Below are positions 23,130 to 34,565 of a DNA stretch of 64,000 nt, one piece after another; the first letter of the stretch is position 1; every line of letters begins with the position of its first letter. The stretch comes from Odobenus rosmarus divergens. Lineage: Eukaryota > Chordata > Mammalia > Carnivora > Odobenidae. The stretch covers positions 1,668,279 to 1,732,278 of the forward strand of contig NW_004450382.1 in assembly GCF_000321225.1 (NCBI RefSeq). Reading direction: 5' to 3'. The notes beneath the pieces were generated by a model. That model searched no databases. It saw only the letters and a list, made by a program, of their open reading frames with translations, and was not told the DNA's origin. Made by a program: the position numbers and the translations under genes.

Positions 23130-24239
23130 TAAGAAAGAGGGAGGTGGAGTCAAACTCACAGTTTTTAAACTACCTTGGTTCTTATTAACAGTTTTAAACC
23201 TTGATGATGTTAGATAGCTGGTTCATATAAATAACAGTTGATTCTTGCCTTTATTTAAAAAAAAAATGAAATCGTGTTATCTAAATACTGTTATTTTGTA
23301 TCACAGAGTCCCCTGCTTGTACTTTTGGGGCCTGTGTTATAATAAACCAACAAAATATTTTTGTAAAACTAATGTAACCTATGATGCCTCTTTCTGCACA
23401 GTTGCAGGCTCTTCTTACTTCCTTCCGCAAGGTTGAGCTCCCTAGCTCTAGTGCTATTTTGTCTCCAAGCAGGTGTCCTTCCCCTAGGCAGTTATCCTAT
23501 AGGTGGGCCCTCTTAGCAATGGTTCAGAGACTTACCCAAGAAGAGGGAGAAAAAAGTTTCCCTCCAATTTTGGAAAAGTCCACTTCACTGAGTGGCCTTT
23601 CATGAATGCAGAGAAACAAAATTTGATACTTTCTCTGATTTTGCTTTGAGAACAGAATTGTGAACCTTAAATACTTTCCACAGATCTGTCTGACAGATCC
23701 CAGGACTTGGGTTTCCAGAGAAAAAACCTCCTCTGAGGTTGATCTCAAGGATTTTTTTATAGTAAATGCAATTAGAGTCCTCAGAGGAACAGGTAGGAAA
23801 AGATTTAATAACTGTGTGGTTAAGAAGAGGAGCAGCTAGTCTCCCTTGATGGCTGCTGAGGAAGTTTCTACCTTGAATAGCACTGATAGACTGGAAAGCA
23901 AGTAGGCTGGTGCCGCAGCAGCAAGTTCCTTAGACCAGCTGAGGAAGAGAGTCTGAGAACCTGAGTTTAAATGCTAGCATGGCTTTGACTGATAGACTTG
24001 GATATATACAGGAATATTATAATAGGGAAAGAGGAAGTGTTCCTTTGTGCCCAATCTTTTTCTTGTAGCATCCTAACCCTCACCCTTGACTACACCTGCT
24101 AAACCCCCCCTAGGAAGACCCGTGTAGAACCAATGGTAAAAAATCATTTGGACTCCTGGAAAACGTTTCCAGGGATTATTTCTCTATTTCCTTACCCTAG
24201 GGACACCCTGTTGCCCTGCTCCCCTCTGACTTACTATTC

Positions 24240-24375
24240 TGTTTTATCATTCAGTCAACAGGTATTTATTAAGTGCCTGTGATGAGGCAGGCATTGTGCT
24301 AAGTCAACTGCAGGATCAATGGTAAATAAGCAGATGTGGGCCCTGCCCTCAGGAAATTTGCAGCCTAAGCTCCAG
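24240..24375 (+). repeat. Ancient repeat, L2-like
   Basis: CATTCAGTCAACAGGTATTT, GAGGCAGGCATTGTGCTAAG and GGGCCCTGCCCTCAGGAAAT. Same family as 22095-22500. Confidence 0.5.
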
Positions 24376-24496
24376 GGTAGATTGCGGAGACTTTGCTTTT
24401 TAAATAGCAAGGAAACTTACGCCAAGATTAGACAGTAATTCAGTCTTTTCCAGTCACCAGTCCAGGCTCTCTGTATTCCAAAAATGAAGTTAACTC

Positions 24497-24683
24497 GGGG
24501 TGCCTGGGTGACTCAGATGGTTAAGCGTCTGTCTTAGGCTCCGGTCATGGTCCCAGGGTCCTGGGATTGAGTCCCGCATCAGGTTCCCTGCTCCGCGGGG
24601 AGCCTGCTTCTCCCTCTGCCTCTCTCTCTCTCTCTCTCTCTCTGTGTCTCTCATGAATAAATAAATTAAAACTTTAAAAAAAA
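24497..24683 (+). mobile_element. CAN SINE
   Basis: Duplication AAAATGAAGTTA. Confidence 0.94.
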
Positions 24684-24799
24684 ATGAAGTTAGCTCTTGG
24701 CCTTTAAGGGCATGTTTTTTATTCTCAAGTGAAAATGAAGCCCTGTGAAGTAGGCCCTGTGATGTGTTGGGAGAGAATGCAGTGGTGGTAGAAATTTTT

Positions 24800-25140
24800 T
24801 TTTTTTTTTAACTACTTACTAGGGCAAACTTCACACAAAGCCAAAAGTAGAGAAAGTAATGTAATGAACTCCCTGAATCCATCGCACAGGTTCGACAAGT
24901 ATCAGTTCATGGCCAGTCTTGTTTTATATGTGCCACCACCCATCTCTCCACTGTCATGCCAGATTATTTAAAAGCAAGTCATTTTGATGTAATTTCATCT
25001 GTAATTATTTCAGTTGTTATTATCTATAAATATCTGCATATGTATCTGTAAAATATAAAGTCTTTTTATCTTTTAAACAAATACCTCAATGACATTATCA
25101 CACCTTAAAAAACAAAAAACTAACATGCTCCTTAATACTA
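24800..25140 (-). mobile_element. Ancient L1 3'UTR fragment, antisense
   Basis: Starts with a T-run and carries TATCAGTTCATGGCCAGTCT, GCCAGATTATTTAAAAGCAA and AATGACATTATCACACCTTA, familiar from old L1 3' ends. Confidence 0.55.
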
Positions 25141-26214
25141 CCAAATGGGACTTTAGCTTTTGGTGCCTGAATATGTAGACAGTTTTGCACCAGAGCTAGC
25201 TTCATCCTAGCTGCTGTAGTTCCTTTGTAACTCATTAGGCCACCAGGTAGCTGTTCCCACACCTGGCAAGTGTAGCACAGTGGTATGTGCCTTGAGGACA
25301 AGACTTAATTTGGTGATTCTGTGGCTCATGGCCAGAAGCTCTGCCAAATGGGACTTTCCCAGAGCCTGCTGCAATAGAGAATGATACAGAGCCTCAGCTC
25401 AAACTACCTCCCCATCTCAGGATCTGTTAAAGAGACCCTTATCTCTTCATTCCCCGCCGCCCCCCCGCCCCGCCCCATCTACCTGTCAGAGTCATTAGGA
25501 CTAAAGGCATTATATTGAAAAGTGATAAATTTCAATGTATTAGGAAAAGTATAAAGGTACAACAGGACAAATTAGAATGGTACTCAAGAGAGATTCTTTA
25601 TTCCTAGCTGGAATAGTGGAGGTCTTGTCTCAAAGTTGTGGGAGATGGGCCTGAATAGGTTGGTAGGGGCAGCAGGTAGAAGGCTTTGAAAGCTTAACAG
25701 GGAGATACAGATCTTCAAACAGAATAGTCCCTTTTGGAATTAGCTGTGGTACAACCTGGCAGGAGAACATAGACCATGCTGGATGGGAAAGAGACTCCTT
25801 CAAGGTAAGTAGGAAGCTTATAATTATCTGGTTATGAAATGATGACTCCTTGAGGGATGGAAGGCAAGAGGTAAAGCTGGTGGCACAGCTTCAAGAAAGG
25901 ACATTTTAGCAATCTCCTGCTGTCTTTCACCTGTGAAAGTCAACATTTTTGCACTGTGTTTGGTGTGGGGGGGGGTTGTTTTTCAGTTGTTTACATGTTA
26001 ATGTCTTCCACCCGAATTCTTTTGAGATTAGATACCTACTTGGATTGCTAATGCATTCAATATATGCTTGGTGAATGGGATGGGAAGAGATGTGATGATA
26101 GGTCAGACAGCAGAAGTAATGTGATAGATAGATCAGTATCGTCAGTAGTGGAAGAAGAGATGAGGGTTTCTATAGTTGACCAAGTAGAAAAGCTATAAAG
26201 AAAGCTGTGGAGAA

Positions 26215-26560
26215 AAGAAAACCTGCATTCTCTTTGACAAGAGAAGTTTAGTAACTGAGCTGTGTGACCTTGGATGGATGTCTACTTTTCTGAACCTCAC
26301 TTTTCTCATCTGAAAATTAAGGATAATAGTACCTGGCCCATATGGTTGTTGTTGAAAATACTTGTAAAGAACTGAGAGCAGGGGAGCCTCGGTGGCTTAG
26401 TCGGTTAAGTGTCTAGCTCTTGATCTCAGCTCAAGCCTTGATCTCAGGATCATGAGTTCAAGCCCTGTGTTGGGCTCCACACCCACTTAAAAAAATAAAA
26501 ATAAAATTTAAAAAAGAGCTGAGAGCGGTAGTTGGTGCACAGTAAGAACTTGAATTAACT
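26215..26560 (+). repeat. MIR SINE, interrupted
   Basis: TGAGCTGTGTGACCTTGGAT and CTTTTCTCATCTGAAAATTA, continuing after a CAN SINE with GGTAGTTGGTGCACAGTAAG. Confidence 0.75.
26381..26515 (+). mobile_element. CAN SINE, short old type
   Basis: Inserted in a MIR. AAAGAACTGAGAGC / AAAGAGCTGAGAGC. Confidence 0.9.
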
Positions 26561-26856
26561 TTTAATTGATCACCTACTCAGGCACTGTGTTCCTAGGTGG
26601 TAAAGATAAAAACATGGAGTTTCTGCTTCAGGTTCCTCAGTTTAGAGTGAGGGGGACAGGCTAAACAAATTATTACAATAAAATGTGGTAAGTAGTGTTA
26701 GAGTATAGTAGGGTAGTATAATGGTATAATGAAAGCATAAGGGAATTTGGGGGGTTGATGAAAATACTCCATACATATCTTGATTGGGGGTAGTGGTTAC
26801 AGTAGCATACATTTGACAAAACTCATCATACAGTACATTTAAAATAGATGTATTTT

Positions 26857-27049
26857 GGGCGCCTGGGTGGCTCAGTTGGTTGGGCGACTGCCTTCGGCTC
26901 AGGTCATGATCCCGGAGTCCCGGGATCGAGTCCCACATCCGGCTCCCTGCTCAGCAGGGAGTCTTCTTCTCCCTCTGACCCTCTTCCCTCTCGTGCTCTC
27001 TATCTCTCATTCTCTCTCTCAAATAAATGAATAAAATCTTTAAAAAAAA
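26857..27049 (+). mobile_element. CAN SINE
   Basis: Duplication AAAATAGATGTATTTT. Confidence 0.95.
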
Positions 27050-27371
27050 TAGATGTATTTTATTAAATATACATCACATTTCAAAAAAATTGTTTTTAAA
27101 TTTTTAAAAAATGAGTTGGACTTACCATAATTTTTTAAAAACTCAAAGCAACAGACATTTAATAAATACCCAAATATATTCTTACTGGATTGACATAAGC
27201 CTAAACAATCTCTCCAGCCTGCAAGATGTGAACTTGTTTTTCTTTCTCAAGCCATAAGCACCAACATTAAATATTTATTCTCATAGCCATTTTCAGTATT
27301 TTTGTTTAAAGAAAAATGGTATCACAGGATACTGTATGCCAAATAGCTAGCTTTAAAGTCAGTACCTTTTA

Positions 27372-27556
27372 GGGGTGCCTGGGTGGCTCAGTCGGTTAAG
27401 TGTTTGCCTTTGGCTCAGGTCATGATTCCAGGGTCCTGGGATCGAGCCCCGCATCGGGCTCCCTGCTCAGCAGGGAACCTGCTTCTCCCTCTCACTCTCC
27501 CTCTGTGCTTTCTCTCTCTCTCAAATAAAGAAATAAAATACTTAAAAAAAAAAAAA
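27372..27556 (+). mobile_element. CAN SINE
   Basis: Duplication AAAGTCAGTACCTTTTA / AAAGTCAGTGCCTTTTA. Confidence 0.95.
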
Positions 27557-28309
27557 GTCAGTGCCTTTTATTCTAAAATAATTTTCTGTTTACTATTCCA
27601 TATTATATCCATATACTTTGAAGGGGAAAAAAAAAAAAACCTGAAAACAAAGCAGAGTTAACTTAGCAATCACCTTATCCTCCCAATTATAGCTCTGTGG
27701 CGAGAGCTGAGAGAAGAGGCAAGAAAACCCAAGTCCTTAATATTCTGCTCTGCAGACTTGAGTTTCCTGTTCTACCTCCTTCCTAACTAATATTTTGAAG
27801 GACTGACTTGAAGTGGAAGACATTTAGAGGATTTGCTCTTGTGATTTGCTTACAAAGACAGAAAAGTCAGAATGCAAAAGAAGCCAAATGTTTCCCCTTG
27901 CCATGGACATCATTTTTAGGCCTTCCCTGGAAGCTTGTAGCCATAAAGAGGACCTGATCAGAGACCAAGGCAAAATGCTAAAAATACCAGATTTCAGTAG
28001 AACTGATAATCATATGTTTTTTCAAAGGTTGGATTTTTAATGGTAGTAATATTAATAATAGAAAAACATATTTAGAGTTCATTACAATGCCAAATCAGGA
28101 AAGCTCTACTTTCTATGTCCAAAAATCAGAAGAAGAAATTATTGGCAGCTGTCTGGCCTAGAGGGATGACCGTCATTTACACATTTACTCATTCACTTAT
28201 TCAAATAAATACTTATTTAGCACTCCCTTCATGTCTATCAGTAGAGACAATAAGCAAAAAATTATAAATCCTGTGGAAAGTACTATGGTTGCAGTAAACA
28301 GAGTATTAG

Positions 28310-28540
28310 TTACCATGGTATAGTGGATGGTATAGTGGAAAGAGTCATGGGCTTAGGATAGATATGGAGTAAGTTTCAGCTCTGCCAAGTATAAAAGCTG
28401 TATTTACCTTAAAAAGATAATTAATCTTTCTAAGCTCTAATTACCTCACTTATAAAACAAGGACAAGAATACCTACCATGAGGATTGCTATAAGAATTTG
28501 AGATGATGTCTATTAATTTCCTAGCATAACACTCAAAAAT
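28310..28540 (+). repeat. MIR SINE
   Basis: GAGTCATGGGCTTAGGATAG, TTAATCTTTCTAAGCTCTAA and ATAAAACAAGGACAAGAATA. Confidence 0.7.
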
Positions 28541-28654
28541 GATATGGATTAAAAAGCAGTATATAATTGTCTTTGCTGTGAGAATTCAGAAGCTAGAAGT
28601 GTTATGAAACGCTTTCAAGGAGAAATGATATTTGAGAGCAGTCTTACGGCTCGA

Positions 28655-28800
28655 TAAATTTTCACAAAGTGAACACACCCTTGTAACTACTATTCTAGTC
28701 AAGAAACAGAACATTACCACATTTCCAGGATCTCTCCTCATGCTACCTACCAGACAGTAACTATCCCCCACAACACACAAAAGTAACCACTATCCTGAGC
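28655..28800 (-). mobile_element. Ancient L1 3'UTR fragment, antisense
   Basis: TAAATTTTCACAAAGTGAAC followed by CAAGAAACAGAACATTACCA and AAGTAACCACTATCCTGAG is a recognisable old L1 3'UTR piece. Confidence 0.6.
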
Positions 28801-28984
28801 ATTAAATTTAAGGAGATAAGATCAGATTTGTACTTGAGAAAAACCACAATATAGAGGGGTAGATAGAAGGAATAAGACCCATGATCAGATTATACTTTAG
28901 AGAGAGTATTCTGTCGACAATATGAAGGACAGATTTCAAGAGGCAAGACTGAAGGAAGGAAGACCAATTAAAAGCAGCTGAAAG

Positions 28985-29155
28985 AGGCGCACCTGAGTGG
29001 CTCAGTCCTTGAGCGTCTGCCTTCCGCTCAGGTCGTGATCCCAGGGTCCTGGGATCAAGCCCCGCATCGGGCTCCCTCCCTCTCCCACTCACCCTGCTTG
29101 TGCTTCCTCTCTCCCTGTGTCTCTCTCTGTCAAATAAAAAAATAAAATAAATAAA
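28985..29155 (+). mobile_element. CAN SINE, internally shortened
   Basis: The CTGCTC...GCCTGCTTCT segment is missing after CGGGCTCCCT. Confidence 0.9.
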
Positions 29156-29394
29156 GGAGAGAGGTCTTGGTTATGGGTCCACATTTGGGAATGAGCAGCA
29201 AAGAAGCCACTAAGTGATGATCTGTCTCAGGGAGATAAATAACATGAGAAAAATCACAGGCAAAAAGAAAAATACTAAGAAACACCCAATATTTTAGGGG
29301 AAACAGGTATCAGAAATAGGAACAGATCAAGAGAGTGATGCCACAGAAGGTAAGGGAAGAAGAAATAAGGAATGGCTAATGACTGTGGAATTTG

Positions 29395-29760
29395 GAAAAT
29401 TCAAAAAATATAAAAAGAAAATATTACCCATAATTCTACTGTGTGATAACTGAGAGCATCTTAGTGTATTTCTTTCCATTATTTTATTTTTATATATACA
29501 TATACATACTTGAAATCATGCTGTAAAAATAACTTGTTTTTTCTTTATTCAGTATGTCATGAGCATTTCATTTTCTTTATTCAGTACTATTTCATGAGCA
29601 TTTTCCTTTGTCATTAAAATGTTCTTTACAATCAGAGTTTTGCCTATATGATACTCTATTACATAGATATATTATTATTATTCTTCCATTGTTGAATATT
29701 TGGTTGTTCTCTATTTTTATAAATAACATTAAGAGGAATATTTTTTTTCCCCAAAGATCC
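29395..29760 (-). mobile_element. Probable ancient L1-like fragment
   Basis: AT-rich stretch with CATGAGCATTTTCCTTTGTC, ATTGTTGAATATTTGGTTGT and TTATAAATAACATTAAGAGG, reminiscent of old L1 3' sequence in reverse. It continues after the SINE at 29761-29957. Confidence 0.4.
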
Positions 29761-29957
29761 TTTTTTTTTTTTTTTTAAGATTTACTTATTTATTTTAGAG
29801 AGAGCACAAGCAGGAGGGGAGCCAGGGAGAGGCAGAAAGAATCCCAAGCAGACTCCACACCTAGCACGGAGCCCGACATGGGGCTCAACCCCAAGATCAT
29901 GACGTGAGCCAAAACCAAGAGTGGGGCACTCAACCAACTGTGCCACCCAGGCGCCCT
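29761..29957 (-). mobile_element. CAN SINE, antisense
   Basis: Duplication AGATCCTTTTT. Confidence 0.93.
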
Positions 29958-30217
29958 TCAGATCCTTTTTATAATCTGATTCTTTCATTCATTTCAGCAA
30001 ATATTTATTGAGCATAATATGTTTTCCTTGGATAGGTTTATAGAAATAGAATTACAGGGTGAAATAATATGAATATCTTGAACACCTTTTCTATGTATTG
30101 CCAGTTACTTTTCAGAAAAGATTTTACCAGTTTATACTCTGACTCCCACTGTATGAGAGTAACTGTCTCAAAGCATCCTTATCAGTAATGAGAATTATTT
30201 TAAATCTGCTAATTTGA

Positions 30218-30431
30218 GGGGCAGCTGGGTGACTTAGTCAGTTGAGCATCTGAATCTTGGTTTCGGCTCAGGTCATGATCTCAGGGCCCTGAGACTGAGC
30301 CCCAGGTCGGGCTCCTGGGCACAGTGCATGGTCTGCTGTTCCCTCTCCTTTCCCCTCTGGCCTTCCCCTCCTCCACCACACTCCCCCATTCACTTACTCT
30401 CTCTCAAATAAATAAAATCTTTTAAAAAATT
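30218..30431 (+). mobile_element. CAN SINE, older subfamily
   Basis: First member of an inverted pair bracketed by TTTTAAATCTGCTAATTTG. Confidence 0.9.
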
Positions 30432-30591
30432 TAAAGATTTAATTTATTTATTTGGTGCCTGGGTGGCTCAGGTCATGATCCCAGGAGGGTGCCCAATGAG
30501 GGGAGGGGGGCCCTGATCCCAGGACCCTGAGGCCATGACTTGAGCAGAAGGGTTACCAACTGAGCCACCCAGGCACCCCTAAAAAAATTTT
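30432..30591 (-). mobile_element. CAN SINE, antisense, rearranged
   Basis: Antisense SINE in which a sense piece (GGTGCCTGGGTGGCTCAGGT) replaces part of the body. Confidence 0.8.
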
Positions 30592-31291
30592 TTTTAAATC
30601 TGCTAATTTGGGGGAGAAATTGCATCTTGTTTTATTTTTTATTTCTTTTAAAAATATCTTTTGAACACATATCTATTTAGGATATTAATCTTTTCTATTT
30701 GTAGCAATTATTTTGTCTTTAATTTGGTGGAGTTGTTTGTTGATAGCTAATAGTCAAAATCTATTGTTCTCCTTTGTGATTTCTTATTTCTTTGAAGCTT
30801 ATAATTCATGAGATGAGGCAGGTGTTTCTGGAAGGCTGTGTATAAGAGGGAAGGGGAAAAGTGAGGTTGCCCAGGTACAGGGCAATAAATCCAGCTGCTT
30901 ATCTTAGGCCCCAAGGTCAGGATGTTCACAAAGGTTCACAGTGGCCTATTCCACTTCTTGGCATAGCATTGAGCTGCCTCTACTTTGAGTAGGAAGCAGG
31001 AAGAGTAATTTTGTCCTCTGTAATGCTGCTGAGCTAACTGCATTATGGGAACTGACCTGATGCTGAGTGCCAGCAGAGGCAGGTGGGACCTGGCAGGACT
31101 GCTTCATGTCCTCTCTTTAAATCACTGTCTGATCTCCTTAAAGAACTCGGCCCTAAGGGGCTGTGTGCCAAGGCTTGTTTACTTGCTTCTACAGTGACGG
31201 TCCTGTTTGGCCCATAATGTAAGTATCATGGCTCTGAAATCCCCCAGCTGTCCGTGCTTTGTCATTCCTTCAAAAGGAACTGACTTGTTTT

Positions 31292-31305
31292 CCACCAGAG
31301 GGGGC
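31292..31305 (+). promoter_or_regulatory. CTCF-like motif
   Basis: CCACCAGAGGGGGC differs at one core position from the usual CTCF core. Occupancy is unknown. Confidence 0.2.
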
Positions 31306-31711
31306 CAAGGAACATTTGCTACCCACACTGGTTTGGTGCATTAAAAGGGGAGAAAAAGAGATAAGAGTGAGTGTTATTTCATTCTTTGTATTCATATGGA
31401 AATTTTTAATCTCCATCAAAGGATCAGGAGAAAAATCACATTGAAATTCAATACAAGAGCTTCCAGCTTACACAGAATTTTTCAAAGATGTCTGACTTGA
31501 TCCTTCAAAAATGACAAAAACCTCGAACTGTGTAGCTCCAGGGTTCATAATTTTGCTTACCCTCCTCAGCCTCTGCCTCTGTCTTGCCTTCCTATCAACA
31601 CTCCGTCTGTGTGGTCCCGTCAGCCTACAGAGCTTCTTTGAATGGGGGTGAGGGAGGGGGCGTGAAGTAGGCAGCAGCAGTGGGGTTTATAGGGCTGCTT
31701 ATACATTAACT

Positions 31712-31726
31712 CCCCTCTCTCTCTCC

Positions 31727-31773
<47 letters not shown>
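31712..31773 (+). repeat. (CT)n microsatellite
   Basis: About 60 bases of almost pure CT, not inside a SINE. Confidence 0.95.
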
Positions 31774-31775
<2 letters not shown>

Positions 31776-31799
31776 GCCACATTATCTCATCTTTAAGAG

Positions 31800-32145
31800 T
31801 CTTGTAACTGGTCTCCCTGTCTTCATTCTCCTTATATCAGACCTATTGCCACTGCTACCAGAATTATCTTACAAAGAAATAAAACTGATCAATGTCACTT
31901 TCCCGCTTAAAAACCCCACTAGCTTCTCAGTCCAAATTAGAGACTGCCACAGAAGGCTTCTATGATTTGGCTCCCTTGCCTACCTGATCAGACTCATCTC
32001 CTTCTACCCTCTTCCTTAAATCCTGGATCAGGCTACTGTCCACTGGATTATGAATTCTTTGAAGTCGGAAACAGTATATGTCCAAGGCCTAGCACAGTAA
32101 TTGGCATAATAATAGATGCTTGTTAAATCCTAAATAAATTAATTA
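31800..32145 (+). repeat. L2 LINE 3' end
   Basis: TGATTTGGCTCCCTTGCCTA, GGATTATGAATTCTTTGAAG and GGCCTAGCACAGTAATTGGC. Confidence 0.7.
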
Positions 32146-32568
32146 GTGATTTAAAATTCTGACAAGGTCACAGCTTGAGAGAGAAAACTAAAAATCTTGT
32201 GCTGGTCTCTCACCCTTCTGTGCTTTTATTTCAAAATCATACTCACTGTATTAAGGATTGGGTCCCTTCTTCCCTGTTATAGGACTTAGGAAGGAAGAAA
32301 AAAAGTGTTGTTTTCAAAGTTGGCATGATTGTCAGAATGTACAGATAAATTATTAGAGTTAGTAAAATTGTTTAGCGAGGCAATCGGCTACAAGATTAAA
32401 ATACAGAGTAAATTAAATTTCTACAAACCAACAAGAAGAAAATAATTGTTTAAAAGTCACCATTTATAATACCAACAAACAATGTAAGATACTTAGGATT
32501 AATCTAACGGAAGATATGCAAGTCCTTTATAGAGAAAATTTTTTAATGTTTTTAAACAACTTTTTTCA

Positions 32569-32756
32569 GGGCGCCTGGGTGGCTCAGTCAGTTGAGCGTC
32601 CGAGTCTTGGTTTCAGCTCGGGTCATGATCTCAGGGTCCTGAGATCAGCCCCATGTGGGGGCTCCGTGCTCAGCAGGAAGTCTGCTTGAGATTCTCCCCC
32701 TCTCCCTCTGCCCCTCCTCTCTCTCTAAAATAAATAGATAAATCTTTGAAAAAAAA
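32569..32756 (+). mobile_element. CAN SINE, older subfamily
   Basis: Duplication AAACAACTTTTTTCA. It lies 381 bp before an EIF2B3 exon. Confidence 0.95.
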
Positions 32757-33119
32757 TAAACAACTTTTTTCAAGACTGGAGCATTCTTCCTTCAAATAGG
32801 TTATTGCCAGTTAAGAGTCAAGGCACCGTGTTAAAATATACTCACACACACAAATACATGTGCATACACACCGTGTAAACTGGATGTTGTAAAAGACTTT
32901 TCTGCATAAATTCTTGGATTTAATGCACTACCCTCCCACCTCCAGCCTGAAGCTGATAGAGAACTTAGATCCTCCACTTCTCCAGAACTACCAAAAAATC
33001 CAGGCCACTTTTGATCCCTGTCAGTCCCAAGGTGGCATGACAGGAAGGAATTTGGCTTTTCCTTGGATGCAGAGTTTTTGATCCCAGAGCATCCAGACAG
33101 TCGGATTTCTCATATTTGA

Positions 33120-33374
<255 letters not shown>

Positions 33375-33689
33375 TGACACCATTTCCTGAGCTCTGGGTA
33401 GGCTTGCTCAAGCAGATTCTATCACTGTGCTCTTCAAGGATTGGCTAATCATGCCTCAAGTCCATTCTCTGGTTCATAGCCCTGGTTTGGCTGTGTTTCT
33501 CACTAGACTGTTTTGAGTAAACTCTGCCTCCCACTTCTCAGTTCCCCTGTTCTCTAGGCTCTGGGCAGCCCTACTCCTGACTAAATTCAGCCTCTTCTGT
33601 CAAAGGAAGAAAGGTAAAGGAGTATACTATTACAGTTCAAACAGAGGCCAACCAGACTATCTCCTTTCCAAGATGTTGGGGAGAGGTCT

Positions 33690-33779
33690 GTCTTGTTTGC
33701 TCTCATATCCCTGCCTAGTCCCTGGCCAGTCCTGGGTTCATAGCAGGTGTTCCAAAAAAATATTTATCAAATGAATAAA
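33690..33779 (+). repeat. L2 LINE 3' tip
   Basis: TGGGTTCATAGCAGGTGTTC and AATATTTATCAAATGAATAA. Confidence 0.55.
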
Positions 33780-33970
33780 TGGAGGCAGTATGGCATGATG
33801 GTTAAGATATCAAGACTTGGCATCAGACAGACCTCGGTTTGAAATCTGACTCTGCCTCTTACTAGCTCTGTGACCTGAGGCAGGTTACTCAGTCCCCTGA
33901 GCCCCAGTTTTCTTATCATACAATAAAAGATCTCACATGGTTGTTTTAAGAATTGAAAAAACTGGGGCCC
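33780..33970 (+). repeat. MIR SINE
   Basis: GGCATGATGGTTAAGATATC, TTACTAGCTCTGTGACCTGA and GAGCCCCAGTTTTCTTATCA. One of the better preserved MIR copies here. Confidence 0.85.
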
Positions 33971-34374
33971 AGATAACCCTGCTTCAAGTCCTATACTATT
34001 TCTGTCATAGCACAACTACCAGATATGGTAATAGAGGCCAGCGGCACAAAGCCAACATGGCTGGTCACTAAAGCCTAGACCCTTGCTTACTTTATGTCAT
34101 GATTTACAAGAGTCCTCTATTTTATTGTCCTTAGTAGTACTTGATTTTTGGTCAAACTTGCTTTTAGGACCTCTTTTTTAATCATTTTTGTATCACACAA
34201 TATTTCAGATGTTCAGAAAAGCACGTTGCCTCTTTGAATTTCACTTAGTCTTTAAGGTTTTACTGGGATTTCCCCAGGGTTCATGTTCTATGGGTAAGTT
34301 CCAAGGAGAGAGGTGTGAGCTGTACCATCTTTCAAAATGTGACTGAGTCTCTATTTCCTCTGTTTATTCTGAAG

Positions 34375-34565
34375 ATATTTTCAGTTTTATAAAAGAAGGC
34401 AATACACTGACCTTTGCTCCCTATGATGCCTGCTGGAATATCTGTCGAGGAGACAGGTGGGAAGACTTGTCCAAATCACAGGTGCGCTGCTATGTCCATA
34501 TCATGAAAGAGGGGCTCTGCTCTCGAGTAAGCACCCTGGGACTCTACATGGAAGCAAACAGACAG
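34375..34565 (+). CDS. EIF2B3: EIF2B3 internal exon (about residues 262-325)
   Basis: 191-bp exon after TTTATTCTGAAG and before GTAAGA. It starts with AT, which completes Asp, and then reads [40 protein letters not shown] and [20 protein letters not shown], ending in Gln in phase 0. This is the signature EIF2B3 segment between the nucleotidyltransferase-like domain and the beta-helix. The Phe in DIFSF is a conservative change from the usual Tyr. The acceptor tract is pyrimidine-rich but ends in GAAG, a weaker 3' site than those of the other exons. The frame is open throughout. Confidence 0.97.
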
